64,000 bases of DNA. Source: Oasisia sp. SBJ-2009. Its lineage: Eukaryota; Annelida; Polychaeta; Sabellida; Siboglinidae. The translations under genes were made by a program, and so were the position numbers. Of the stretch, positions 54,745-64,000 are shown in pieces. The notes below the pieces were generated by a model. The model saw nothing but the letters and a program-made list of their open reading frames with translations. It was not told the DNA's origin and ran no database searches. The stretch spans positions 46,122,610 to 46,186,609 of the forward strand of contig OZ024856.1 in assembly GCA_964017155.1 (NCBI GenBank). The letters run 5' to 3'. Within the stretch, counting starts at the first letter, position 1, and each line of letters opens with the position of its first letter.

Positions 54745-55152
54745 GACATCTGCGCCGAGCACTTTCTACAGAACCCTGTCCGTACTGGCGGAGTCGGCGT
54801 GGAGGTCCAGATCGACGAGAGTGTGTTCGTCCGCAGAAAACACAACGTTGGACGACGACCAGTGCCGCAGCAGTGGGTTTTCGGTGGCATCGACACCACG
54901 ACCAAGGAAGGGTTCCTGGTTGCTGTTCCACAGAGGAACGCTGCCACTCTGCTACCGATTATTCAGCAGTTCATCCGGCCTGGAACGACTGTTGTGTCAG
55001 ACCTGTGGGCTGCATACAGCACCATCGGAAACATCGGCTATCGACACCTGACGTTTAATCACCAAGTCAACTTCGTGAACCCGGCAACCGGAGCCCACAC
55101 CAACATAGTAGAGAATATGTGGATGAGAGCGAAACGCCGCAACAAGAGGGAG
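54745..55152 (+). pseudogene. Merlin (ISXO2-like) transposase, catalytic domain
   Basis: The frame carries DICAEHFLQNPVRTGG, VQIDESVFVRRKHNVGRRPV, QQWVFGGIDTTTKEGFLVAV, then IRPGTTVVSDLWAAYSTIG and TGAHTNIVENMWMRAKRRNK. These are the ISXO2/IS1595-type DDE domain of Merlin transposons, with all three acids present: D in QIDES, D in SDLW, E in IVEN. The frame is intact but at RNKRE it passes directly into BEL/Pao sequence instead of the Merlin C-terminus (compare 61390-61587). The Merlin tail (NIIKDIQGVYPV) reappears at 56250. The open frame upstream of 54745 is in tandem-repeat DNA. Confidence 0.92.
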
Positions 55153-55960
55153 ATTCTAGAGTCTGACTTCAAAGATGGCTCAAGTCGTGATAAACACATG
55201 TCACAAGACGACATGCTGTTCTTAGAGATAATCGGCAGTGGCATTCATCATCAAAGGGATGGACACTACAGCATGCCCATCCCGTTCAGGACACGCCCAA
55301 ACCTGCCAAACAACAGAAATGTAGCTGTGCGTCGGTTCAGTCATCTCAAGCGCCGCTTCACATATGACAAAAAATATTTCGAAGACTATAAACGGTACAT
55401 GGAGGAAATGATAGAGCATGGAGATGCTGAGAAATTCCCATCTGATGAACTGCACAACGAACCAGCCTGGTACATACCACACCATGGGGTGTACCACCCA
55501 AAGAAATCAGAGAAGATCAGAGTTGTCTTTGAATGTAGTGCAAAGTGTCAAGGAACGTCTTTGAATGACCACCTGCTTCACGGACCTGACCTGACTAACG
55601 GACTGATAGGTGTCATCATCAGATTCCGCCAAGAACGCATCGCATTTATATGTGATGTAGAGAAGATGTTTCATCAGTTCAGAGTAGATGAGAAAGACCG
55701 AGATTACCTGAGGTTTCTCTGGAATGATGACGACTACAGAATGAAGGTGCATTTGTTTGGAGCTGCGTCATCACCTGGATGTGCCAATTATGGGCTCAAG
55801 CAGATTGCCAAAGATTATAAAGAAGATAGCCCCGATGCAGCCTGCCTGCTTCATTACTGCCTGCTTCATTAGAAAGAACTTCTACGTTGATGATGGCCTG
55901 ACAAGTGTGAAAACAGCTGACAGAAACTCATCAAAGAAGCAAAGCATATGTGCGCCAAAG
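55153..55960 (+). pseudogene. BEL/Pao retrotransposon pol fragment fused to Merlin
   Basis: Begins ILESDFKDGSSRDKHMSQDD and continues with DGHYSMPIPFRTRP, NNRNVAVRRFSHLKRRF, then the reverse transcriptase blocks KIRVVFECSAKCQGTSLNDH, FICDVEKMFHQFRVDEKDRD and HLFGAASSPGCANYGL. All are typical of BEL/Pao pol. A duplicated TGCCTGCTTCATTA word causes a stop at 55870-55872. In the next frame KNFYVDDGLTS supplies the catalytic YVDD at 55883-55894. The fragment shares one uninterrupted frame with the upstream Merlin transposase, giving a 370-codon two-transposon ORF. No LTR is seen. Confidence 0.9.
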
Positions 55961-56245
55961 GAAACCTGAGGTTGCACGGTTTTGTGCAATATTTTGATTA
56001 CTGTATAATTATGTATGTGATGACATGTTTTGTAAAAATTAAAAAAACCTGATCAACAAGTTCACCCACAACCCTGGTCTTGTATTTGATGCGTCTGTTT
56101 ATTTACATTCATATTATATGTCTACATATGATTTAGCTTTCGTGATTAATGTGGTAATTAATATTGTTTAATTGTTTATTAACCAGGGATGCATGTTTTG
56201 CATGGTTTGGCACACCATAGTGTTTACCTCACACATAGCCCAGTC
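55961..56245. other. Unassigned A+T-rich sequence at the BEL/Merlin junction
   Basis: No terminal repeats could be identified. The Merlin tail resumes at about 56248. Confidence 0.5.
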
Positions 56246-56247
56246 AC

Positions 56248-56370
56248 ACGACATTATCAAGGATATCCAAGGAGTTTATCCAGTATAAGCTGTCACATGA
56301 ACTAGACCACAATGATCTACAGCCGCAAGAAGAAAACAGAAAATCAAAAACAAAACGACCACGGTGATTT
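56248..56370 (+). pseudogene. Merlin transposase C-terminal end, left behind by the BEL insertion
   Basis: NIIKDIQGVYPV and a TAA, followed by untranslated sequence (ACATGAACTAGACCACAATG, CAGCCGCAAGAAGAAAA) that matches 61548-61670 closely. The about 100-base stretch of Merlin between RNKRE and NIIKD is missing. Confidence 0.85.
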
Positions 56371-56705
56371 AGCCTTTTATGTTGTAGACATCTTAATCAA
56401 AACCCCTCTTCTTGTTAACTACTTCCATACAAATATACTATTTGGAAGTTCTATGTACAAATACTGGACATCCTAATTGTACACGTTATTTGTGATGTAC
56501 CCTTTTTTAGAAATACTTTTAACACTTATTCAATACTTTCATGGCTATTTATTTATTTTCATATATTTTTATTACGTGTAGACTTATTGATACTTTTACT
56601 TGTACCTCATCATTGTTTTAATTGTATTTGATGTATTGTATTTTTTATTTGTATTTTATCTACACATATATGGACATTATACATATATAATTGTTTTTGT
56701 TTTCA
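56371..56705. other. A+T-rich non-coding sequence, likely intron
   Basis: No feature other than a pyrimidine-rich run into the acceptor at 56704-56706. Confidence 0.5.
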
Positions 56706-56706
56706 G

Positions 56707-56739
56707 CAAAAAGGCAACGGAAGAATGGGCGTGCTGACC
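56707..56739 (+). CDS. Micro-exon gene, exon 1a (33 nt)
   Basis: TTTTCAG acceptor, 33 nt, and a C/GTGAGT donor, phase 1 at both ends. It encodes KRQRKNGRAD. It is a shorter paralogue of the exon at 57348-57425, with which it shares the K-N-G-R-A-D end and about 500 bases of following intron. The N and G codons differ only at silent positions (AAT/AAC). With 33 nt it is at the micro-exon limit. Confidence 0.55.
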
Positions 56740-57900
56740 GTGAGTCTCATTTATAACTTTGGATTTGTGTATTGTTTGACATCCAAATCTGTTGATCAAT
56801 AGATAGATCTATCTATAGGTAGATTTTCCCAGTATCTGTACAATGTGCTGTTTGTGTGGTATATTGACAACTACAATTAAGTACATAACCTGGAGGACCT
56901 AGGGTAGAGATAATCATGTGAGAATCAGTTTGGATGGTGATAATTATGACTGGTCAATAACCAACAACTGCTGTGCCTGTGGTCAAGAAAGCAGAACCAG
57001 CCTAGGTTACATGTGATTATGACATCACGGTACAAATCAAAGATACCGACACCATCTTCAGGTTATGCCATTTGTAATACAACTGAAGGAATCTCCCATG
57101 ATTGTTGAAACAGAAAGATGTGATGTTTTTGAAACAACTACATCTCTTAATTTTGCCCCTAGATCAAGGGTTTGCTTTTTATGCTGGATTCTTTTATCAA
57201 AGAAAGGATGCATTTCAGTACAGCTAACTGAATTCAATGAGAAAACTTTATGCACAAACTAATGTTTTAGGTCGAATATTTTGTCTTTGTATTCCTTTCT
57301 CCTGTTTTTGTATTCCTTTCACCAAAATTTGTTTATTTCTGCTCCAGTGGCAGTGTACAAATCAAGTCTAGAACTTGAAGTGAAGAGGCAGTGGGGTAAT
57401 TGGAAGAAGAACGGGCGTGCTGACTGTGAGTGTCATTTATAACTTTGGATTTGTATATTGTTTGGCATCCAAATCTGTTGATCAATAGATAGATCTATCT
57501 ATAGGTAGATTTTCCCAATACTGTACAACATGCTGTTTGTGTGGTATATTGACAACTACAATTAAGTACATAACCTGGAGGACCTAGGGTAGAGATAATC
57601 ATGTGAGAATCAGTTTGGATGGTGATAATTATGACTGGTCAACAACCAACAACTGTTGTGCCTGTGGTCAAGAAAGCAGAACCAGCCTAGGTTACATGTG
57701 ATTATGACATCACGGTACAAATCAAAGATACCGACACCATCTTCAGGTTATGCCAAAATTTTTGTAATACAACTGACGGAATCTCCCATGATTGTTGAAA
57801 CTGAAAGATGTGATGTTTTTGGAAACAACTACATCTCTTAATTTTGTCCCTAGATCAAGGGTTTGATTTTTTTTATGCTGGATGCATATCATATTGCATT
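56740..57900. repeat. ~685-bp tandem duplication carrying exons 1a/1b
   Basis: 56740-57180 and 57426-57865 are nearly identical (for example ATCAATAGATAGATCTATCT, ACCTGGAGGACCTAGGGTAG, GTTACATGTGATTATGACAT). The duplication includes the splice donor and the last bases of the exon. Confidence 0.93.
57348..57425 (+). CDS. Micro-exon gene, exon 1b (78 nt)
   Basis: CTCCAG acceptor, T/GTGAGT donor, phase 1 at both ends. It encodes VAVYKSSLELEVKRQWGNWK and then KNGRAD. The phases allow either exon 1a or 1b, or both, to join the exon at 59454 without changing frame. The product is charged and helical. I recognise no domain. Confidence 0.6.
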
Positions 57901-58024
57901 TAGCCCCCTGGGTTTGGAAAATAGAATGCCAGTAGCCCGAGGGGTGTGAGAATTGAGAGCCAGTAGCACATTGAGGTGTGGGAATTGAGAGCCAATAGCC
58001 ATCTGGTGTTTGAAAATTGAGTGT

Positions 58025-58456
58025 CACCTGTTAGCCAACTACTGGTGTGTTATCACCTGTTAGCCAACTGGTGTGTTATCACCTGTTAGCCAAATGGTGT
58101 GTTATCAACTGTTAGCCAACTGGTGTGTTATCACCTGTTAGCCAACTGGTGTGTTATCACCTGTTAGCCAACTGGTGTGTTATCACCTGTTAGCCAACTG
58201 GTGTGCTATAACCTGTTAGCCAACTGGTGTGTTATCACCAGTTAGCCAACTGGTGTGTTATCAACTGGTGTGTTATCAACTGTTTGCCAACTGGTGTGTT
58301 ATCAACTGGTGTGTCATCAACTGATGTGTTATCAACTGTTTGCCAACTGGTGTGTTATCAACTGATGTGTTATCAACTGTTTGCCAACTGGTGTGTTATC
58401 AACTGGTGTGTTATCAACTGATGTGTTATCAACTGTTAGCCAACTGGGGTGTTATC
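58025..58456. repeat. 26-bp minisatellite (GGTGTGTTATCACCTGTTAGCCAACT)
   Basis: About 17 units, initially regular 26-bp repeats, later broken into shorter GGTGTGTTATCAACT-type pieces. It lies in an intron of the micro-exon gene. Confidence 0.95.
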
Positions 58457-59453
58457 AACACTGTTTTCATCCTTTATTCTTCCTCATAGTAATTGAGCAC
58501 CAGCTGTGATCCTAATTTTCATTTGCCGTACGTAGATCAGTAACTTTGGTTTGAGTTCATATTGATATGTTCTATTTACCATAGACATTAAGTAACATGT
58601 GTTCTCAGTCATAAACCACGTGACTGATTTCTTGCTGACATATAATTGGTTACATTATTTGGTTGTTGGTTCATGGTTGTGTTCTGTTCTGTTCTGTTGA
58701 AATATGTATACAGTTTTTCCATTAGTCACCAACTGAACGACTAAAACTATTTTGTTGTGTTTGTATTACTTTGTTATTTGTTCATATTTATGTTCTATTA
58801 CCAATTGATGTAACATCTGTGTATAGTGTGGATACTAATGTCAATGGATAGCAAACATTCCTTTGTGCAGATGGTACCACCTACCATCTGCATGAGAAAC
58901 CTGTATTTGATTTAATCATTCTAATGGCCCACACATTAGAGCTCATTAAATGCGTAAATTGTAATTTGTCACATTTAGACATTTCCATGAAAATATGGAA
59001 AATGATCTAAATATAGTTTGAATTTCCAATTTATATTTAACTTACGTGTAACTGAAAATGTAGGAGAAAAACAAATGTTGATGTTTGCTTACTGTGTTAT
59101 ATGTGAAAACGCACCATTCAAATGTAATGTACTGAATTGTTACAGTTAACTCATTCAATATATCAGTATTATTTTCATGAGGCAAAACGTAAACAATATT
59201 GACTTAATTGTTCAAGAAAGTAATTGGGGAAATGGATTAATGTGAAAAACCAAAACCGTTGCAATTTCATTGCTTGCACTATGCCAACACTACAACAGTA
59301 TGCCCCCTAGATTGTAGCATTGCTCCCCACATAGGCTACTGGAACTGCCCCTGACAATCTGGAATAAATAGTGCTTAGTAGAGTGTTATCCGAGGTTCTC
59401 TGCACAAAGCAATCTGTATTCACAACATGATGTTATGTTCTTGTTATCTTCAG
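58457..59453. other. Intronic sequence of the micro-exon gene
   Basis: No further exon could be supported. The left border of the large tandem duplication lies at about 59036. Confidence 0.5.
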
Positions 59454-59507
59454 ATAACACCTTGTCAGCACAAGACCTTGAGCAACTCTACACAGAGTAT
59501 GGCATTG
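59454..59507 (+). CDS. Micro-exon gene, exon 2 (54 nt), unit 1
   Basis: ATCTTCAG acceptor, G/GTAAGT donor, phase 1 at both ends. With the preceding exon it reads NTLSAQDLEQLYTEYGIG. An exact copy is at 62216-62269. The acidic, helical sequence has no domain known to me. Confidence 0.65.
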
Positions 59508-59954
59508 GTAAGTTATCATCTAAATTCTATGGGGGCTACATTAACATAGGTGCCTCCTCAATTTGGTTAATTTCACTCACATCATTTTTATATTAAGAAC
59601 GACATGGTGACTAGTTTGTGCTACTTTTAGTATGTTGTAGTGGTCACAATATCATTTAAATATGCAGTTGTTTGTGTCGATTTACACTAAGCTACCATTC
59701 ACTCACCAGGTGGCAACACAACCTCAATGTCCAACATATACTGTGGTCTTCGTGAACTAACTCAACTAGCTCTTCTCTGTTCTGCCTCTATTTTCTCTTT
59801 CACAACCATTGGTGAACTGACAAATGATGCCTAGACTGGCATGTGCCCTTAGTACTATATGTCACGATAGCTCTACAATAACATTACAGCTTCCTTGCCA
59901 AAAGGAACCTGTTTTCTCTACACAGTGTCATGTTCTTATTTTATTGTTATATAG

Positions 59955-60020
59955 GCAGTCAATACGCCAGCTATGTAGTGGAAATGGAAGACCAATCGTT
60001 GTTGGGGGGCGACAGGACGG
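59955..60020 (+). CDS. Micro-exon gene, exon 3 (66 nt), unit 1
   Basis: TTATATAG acceptor, G/GTAATT donor, phase 1 at both ends. It encodes SQYASYVVEMEDQSLLGGDR and T-G. Only the acceptor at 59953-59954 keeps the frame open; the alternative AG four bases later leads to a stop. An additional candidate exon (59710-59816, ending ACCATTG/GTGAAC, also phase 1) lies between exons 2 and 3 but is less certain. Confidence 0.65.
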
Positions 60021-60853
60021 GTAATTATATTTTGTATAATTTTTGCAAATTCATTTAGGATGTCCGATATGGTAGCAGCCAACTTCTTTGTTCTCCTTTA
60101 GATGTTGTGTTGGTAAAACTGTCATCCAAATATTAGCTTTAAAGGCAGTTATTAGTGTAAATTTGCATAAAGTCGTGGTTCACTCACCAGTGACGCCTTT
60201 AAAGGAACAGTTTGCCTGTTAACATCAGAAATAGTGACAGCGGCATCAGATTTCAAAGGCAACTAAAGACATTCCTGTTCCGGCAGCAATACATAGACAA
60301 CAAATCGATATATCAACCGTTTCAATAACATTCAATATTTTCCCCTACTACCCCTGGGGTAGTTTATTTAATTTAATGCCACAAATGTACACTTTCTCTG
60401 TAATCTTACTATTTTAATCTCACCTAATTATATTATTATTATTATTATTTGATGGTTCTTTATGTAATATTATTAAATTATTTATTGCACGTATACATTT
60501 TAGGTTTACTATCTACCCTTATATATAATTGTACTTTTACTGTTTAATTCAATTTACGATTATTTGTTGTTTAGCTTTTTAATTATTTAACTGAATATTA
60601 TAATGTATTAGTTTCTCTGTATATTTAATATTACTATATTGTAAAGCGCCATAGAGCACTGTGTGATTATGGCACTATATAATTATCGTATTTGATATGC
60701 AATGATATCAAGCCACTGTCCTCTTAATTTTTAACGTATTTGTACCAACTGACACAAGTAGCTCATTTCCTTTCATCCAGTATTTTTCTAAGATGCATTT
60801 TTTTACAGTGGCAGTTTTCTGTACATAATTTGTTGTTCTTGTATTATTTTCAG

Positions 60854-60889
60854 ACGATTGGCGAATCCTAGAAATAATAGCGCCAAACT
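60854..60889 (+). CDS. Micro-exon gene, exon 4 (36 nt), unit 1
   Basis: ATTTTCAG acceptor, T/GTAAGT donor, phase 1 at both ends. It encodes DDWRILEIIAPN. In the second duplication unit the same exon is followed by GTTAGT, a weakened donor. Confidence 0.65.
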
Positions 60890-60899
60890 GTAAGTTATC

Positions 60900-61389
60900 T
60901 GGAAGTGAGACAGATAATACATTAATTGGTCCTCTGTTGTGTCATTCTTTCACTCGTAACAGTTCAAACCCATTTTGTTAGAAACAAAGACAACTCACTA
61001 CTACATGTGACCTAGTATCCACTGTACCATGCAACGTAGTATCTATTAGGACAGCGTTCCACAACCCCGTGTCCACCACACCGAACCATTGTCATGTCAT
61101 ACAAGTGTTTGGTGACTGCTTCAACAGAGGAGATGTTCTGACGAGATATATGACAGTATGAGATGCTTTTATTCGTGTTTACCTGGAGTTGCGGTTCAGT
61201 CAATCAGCTGGATAATACTGAGTTTTAAGTTCAATGTTGTGGACTCACTGATTGTCAGAAATTGTTAATACAGTGTTTCAGGGAAGTTATAGCTGGTTAG
61301 CTGTTTAGGAGACGAAGTCAAGGTATATTTGAAGCTATCGCAATCATTTGGAGATGACAAAACTGACTGTAAATCATCACGTCAACTCC
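60900..61389. other. Intronic sequence
   Basis: A 63-codon reverse-strand frame at 61012-61203, repeated at 63771-63962, is open in both duplication units but has no recognised domain and no divergence to test for selection. Confidence 0.4.
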
Positions 61390-61670
61390 TACAACCTGGT
61401 ATCCTTAGCTCACACGAACACAGTCGAAAACATGTGGATGAGGGCTAAACGCCGCAACAAGAGGGAGTGCGGAACAGCCAGAGGCATGATCGACAACTAC
61501 CTCATTGAGTTACTGGGATGGCTAAAATTCGGAGAGGATCCCTTCGAAAACATTATCAAGGATATCCGAGGAGTTTATCCAGTATAAGCTATCACATGAA
61601 CTGGAACACAATGTTCTACAGCCGCAAGAAGAAAAGAAAATCCAAAAAAACGACCACGGCGATTGACAGC
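61390..61670 (+). pseudogene. Merlin transposase, C-terminal fragment
   Basis: Reads SLAHTNTVENMWMRAKRRNK, then ECGTARGMIDNYLIELLGWL and ENIIKDIRGVYPV with TAA at 61585-61587. It keeps the third catalytic acid (E in TVEN) and the normal C-terminus, and so shows what was lost when BEL/Pao sequence replaced it at 55153-56247. It is 5'-truncated and lies in an intron of the micro-exon gene. Confidence 0.9.
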
Positions 61671-62215
61671 CGTCAGAAGAAAATAAAAAACGAAAAAGAA
61701 AACGGTTCTTTTCGGTCAACCAATATTTCCCAAAAGGAAATTGCCACACATCAAGTGATTCTTAATCAGCCAATGTTTATAGTATCACATATTTAACTTA
61801 CGGTGACGTGTAACTGAAAATGTAGGAGAAAAACAAATATTGATGTTTGCTTACTGTGTTATATGTGAAAACGCACCATTCAAATGTAATGTACTGAATT
61901 GTTACAGTTAACTCACTCCATATATCAGTATTATTTTCATGACGCAAAACGTAAAAAATATTGACCTAATTGTTCAAGAAAGTAATTGGGGAAATGGATT
62001 AATGTGAAAAACCAAAACCGTTGGAATTTCATTGCTTGCACTATGCCAACACTACAACAGTATGCCCCCTAGATTGTAGCATTGCTCCCCACAGAGGCTA
62101 CTGGAACTGCCCCTGACAATCTGGAATAAATAGTGCTTAGTAGAGTGTTATCCGAGGTTCTCTGCACAAAGCAATCTGTATTCACAACATGATGTTATGT
62201 TCTTGTTATCTTCAG

Positions 62216-62269
62216 ATAACACCTTGTCAGCACAAGACCTTGAGCAACTCTACACAGAGTATGGCATTG
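62216..62269 (+). CDS. Micro-exon gene, exon 2, unit 2
   Basis: Identical in sequence and splice sites to 59454-59507. Because all exons are symmetric, unit 2 exons can be added to the mRNA without a frameshift. Confidence 0.6.
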
Positions 62270-62716
62270 GTAAGTTATCATCTAAATTCTATGGGGGCTA
62301 CATTAACATAGGTGCCTCCTCAATTTGGTTAATTTCACTCACATCATTTTTATATTAAGAACGACATGGTGACTAGTTTGTGCTACTTTTAGTATGTTGT
62401 AGTGGTCACAATATCATTTAAATATGCAGTTGTTTGTGTCGATTTACACTAAGCTACCATTCACTCACCAGGTGGCAACACAACCTCAATGTCCAACATA
62501 TACTGTGGTCTTCGTGAACTAACTCAACTAGCTCTTCTCTGTTCTGCCTCTATTTTCTCTTTCACAACCATTGGTGAACTGACAAATGATGCCTAGACTA
62601 GCATGTGCCCTTAGTACTATATGTCACGATAGCTCTCCAATGACATCACAGCTTTCTTGCCAAAAGGAACCTGTTTTCTCTACACAGTGTCATGTTCTTA
62701 TTTTATTGTTATACAG

Positions 62717-62782
62717 GCAGTCAATACGCCAGCTATGTAGTGGAAATGGAAGACCAATCGTTGTTGGGGGGCGACAGGACGG
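62717..62782 (+). CDS. Micro-exon gene, exon 3, unit 2
   Basis: Coding sequence identical to 59955-60020. The acceptor context is TTATACAG instead of TTATATAG, a stronger site. Confidence 0.6.
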
Positions 62783-63612
62783 GTAATTATATTTTGTATA
62801 ATTTTTGCAAATTCATTTAGGATGTCCGATATGGTAGCAGCCAACTTCTTTGTTCTCCTTTAGATGTTGTGTTGGTAAAACTGTCATCCAAATATTAGCT
62901 TTAAAGGCAGTTATTAGTGTAAATTTGCATAAAGTCGTGGTTCACTCACCAGTGACGCCTCTAAAGGAACAGTTTGCCTGTTAACATCAGAAATAGTGAC
63001 AGCGGCATCAGATTTCAAAGGCAACTAAAGACATTCCTGTTCCGGCAGCAATACATAGACAACAAATCGATATATCAACCGTTTCAATAACATTCAATAT
63101 TTTTCCCTACTACCCCTGGGGTAGTTTATTTAATTTAATGCCACAAATGTACACTCTCTCTGTAATCTTACTATTTTAATCTCACCTAATTATATTATTA
63201 TTATTATTTGATGGTTCTTTATGTAATATTATTAAATTATTTATTGCACGTATACATTTTAGGTTTACTATCTACCCTTATATATAATTGTACTTTTACT
63301 GTTTAATTCAATTTACGATTATTTGTTGTTTAGCTTTTTAATTATTTAACTGAATATTATAATGTATTAGTTTCTCTGTATATTTAATATTACTATATTG
63401 TAAAGCGCCATAGAGCACTGTGTGATTATGGCACTATATAATTATCGTATTTGATATGCAATGATATCAAGCCACTGTCCTCTTAATTTTTAACGTATTT
63501 GTACCAACTGACACAAGTAGCTCATTTCCTTTCATCCAGTATTTTTCTAAGATGCATTTTTTTACAGTGGCAGTTTTCTGTACATAATTTGTTGTTCTTG
63601 TATTATTTTCAG

Positions 63613-63648
63613 ACGATTGGCGAATCCTAGAAATAATAGCGCCAAACT
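63613..63648 (+). CDS. Micro-exon gene, exon 4, unit 2 (altered donor)
   Basis: Same 36 nt as 60854-60889, but the donor is GTTAGT rather than GTAAGT. Splicing here is expected to be weaker. Confidence 0.55.
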
Positions 63649-64000
63649 GTTAGTTATCTGGAAGTGAGACAGATAATACATTAATTGGTCCTCTGTTGTG
63701 TCATTCTTTCACTCGTAACAGTTCAAACCCATTTTGTTAGAAACAAAGACAACTCACTACTACATGTGACCTAGTATCCACTGTACCATGCAACGTAGTA
63801 TCTATTAGGACAGCGTTCCACAACCCCGTGTCCACCACACCGGACCATTGTCATGTCATACAAGTGTTTGGTGACTGCTTCAACAGAGGAGATGTTCTGA
63901 CGAGATATATGACAGTATGAGATGCTTTTATTCGTGTTTACCTGGAGTTGCGGTTCAGTCAATCAGCTGGATAATACTGAGTTTTAAGTTCAATGTTGTG

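Larger units (their letters stand above)
59036..61797. repeat. Large tandem duplication, unit 1 (~2.76 kb)
   Basis: From TTAACTTACG at 59036 the sequence recurs from 61797 with about 98-99% identity and an offset of 2759-2762. Unit 1 includes three coding micro-exons and ends with a Merlin fragment. Confidence 0.97.
61798..64000. repeat. Large tandem duplication, unit 2 (incomplete at window end)
   Basis: Near-identical to 59036-61260, continuing to the end of the window. Differences are scattered substitutions and short indels. Confidence 0.97.

Noticed and set aside
58025..58456. CRISPR array or coding repeat
   Set aside because: Tandem 26-bp minisatellite without spacers; the frame seen in it follows from the repeat.
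61012..61203. 63-codon reverse-strand frame repeated at 63771
   Set aside because: Its repetition is explained by the 2.76-kb duplication and gives no evidence of selection; no domain is recognised.

Overview
This is a 64 kb piece of a repeat-dense animal genome. It is A+T-rich, has spliced genes with GT/AG borders, very many microsatellites, and fragments of nearly every metazoan transposon class (CR1/L2-like LINEs, Ty3/gypsy, BEL/Pao, mariner, P element/THAP, Merlin, pogo-like, MITEs, SINE-like heads). An animal chitin deacetylase, secreted Ig-domain exons and element families that I associate with marine invertebrates make a lophotrochozoan, most likely a mollusc, the best guess. The species cannot be named. 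No bacterial operon, rRNA gene or CRISPR array is visible.

Layout. 0-5.4 kb: a MITE with a perfect 9-bp target duplication, otherwise unassigned DNA. 5.4-6.7 kb (+): the last exons of a chitin deacetylase-like gene whose intron holds a ~330-bp hexanucleotide expansion and whose reading frame ends inside a dispersed repeat. 7.5-8.2 kb: an 18-unit, 38-bp minisatellite. 8.3-17.9 kb: LINE fragments on both strands, composite satellites and a small cysteine-rich ORF. 18.2-25.5 kb (-): a host Ig gene, with a signal-peptide exon, a V-like Ig exon, a second Ig exon, and a decayed duplicate of the V exon between them. 26.2-28.7 kb: a mariner interrupted by a TTAA-flanked element that itself carries a second copy of the MITE, giving three nested levels. 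29.7-34.1 kb: another MITE, a retroelement gag-like pseudogene and a family-B DNA polymerase-like fragment. 34.3-40.9 kb: a THAP element remnant and a multi-copy repeat array with a pogo-like zinc-finger tail. 41-47.9 kb: LINE pieces, three related exons, and a 2.54-kb element with long inverted repeats that encodes the C-terminal part of an Ulp1/C48-type protease. 48.2-56.3 kb: P-element remnant, gypsy gag with two coding minisatellites, a SWIM zinc-finger ORF, a gypsy chimera and a Merlin-BEL/Pao fused ORF. 56.7-64 kb: a host-type gene (+) made of very small symmetric phase-1 exons; three of these exons lie in a near-identical tandem duplication with a ~2.76 kb period.

Only three loci look like host genes: the chitin deacetylase, the Ig gene and the micro-exon gene. 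All three are incomplete here and no functional link between them is visible. Most of the rest is transposon sediment, useful mainly because nesting order, target duplications and exon duplications can be read directly.
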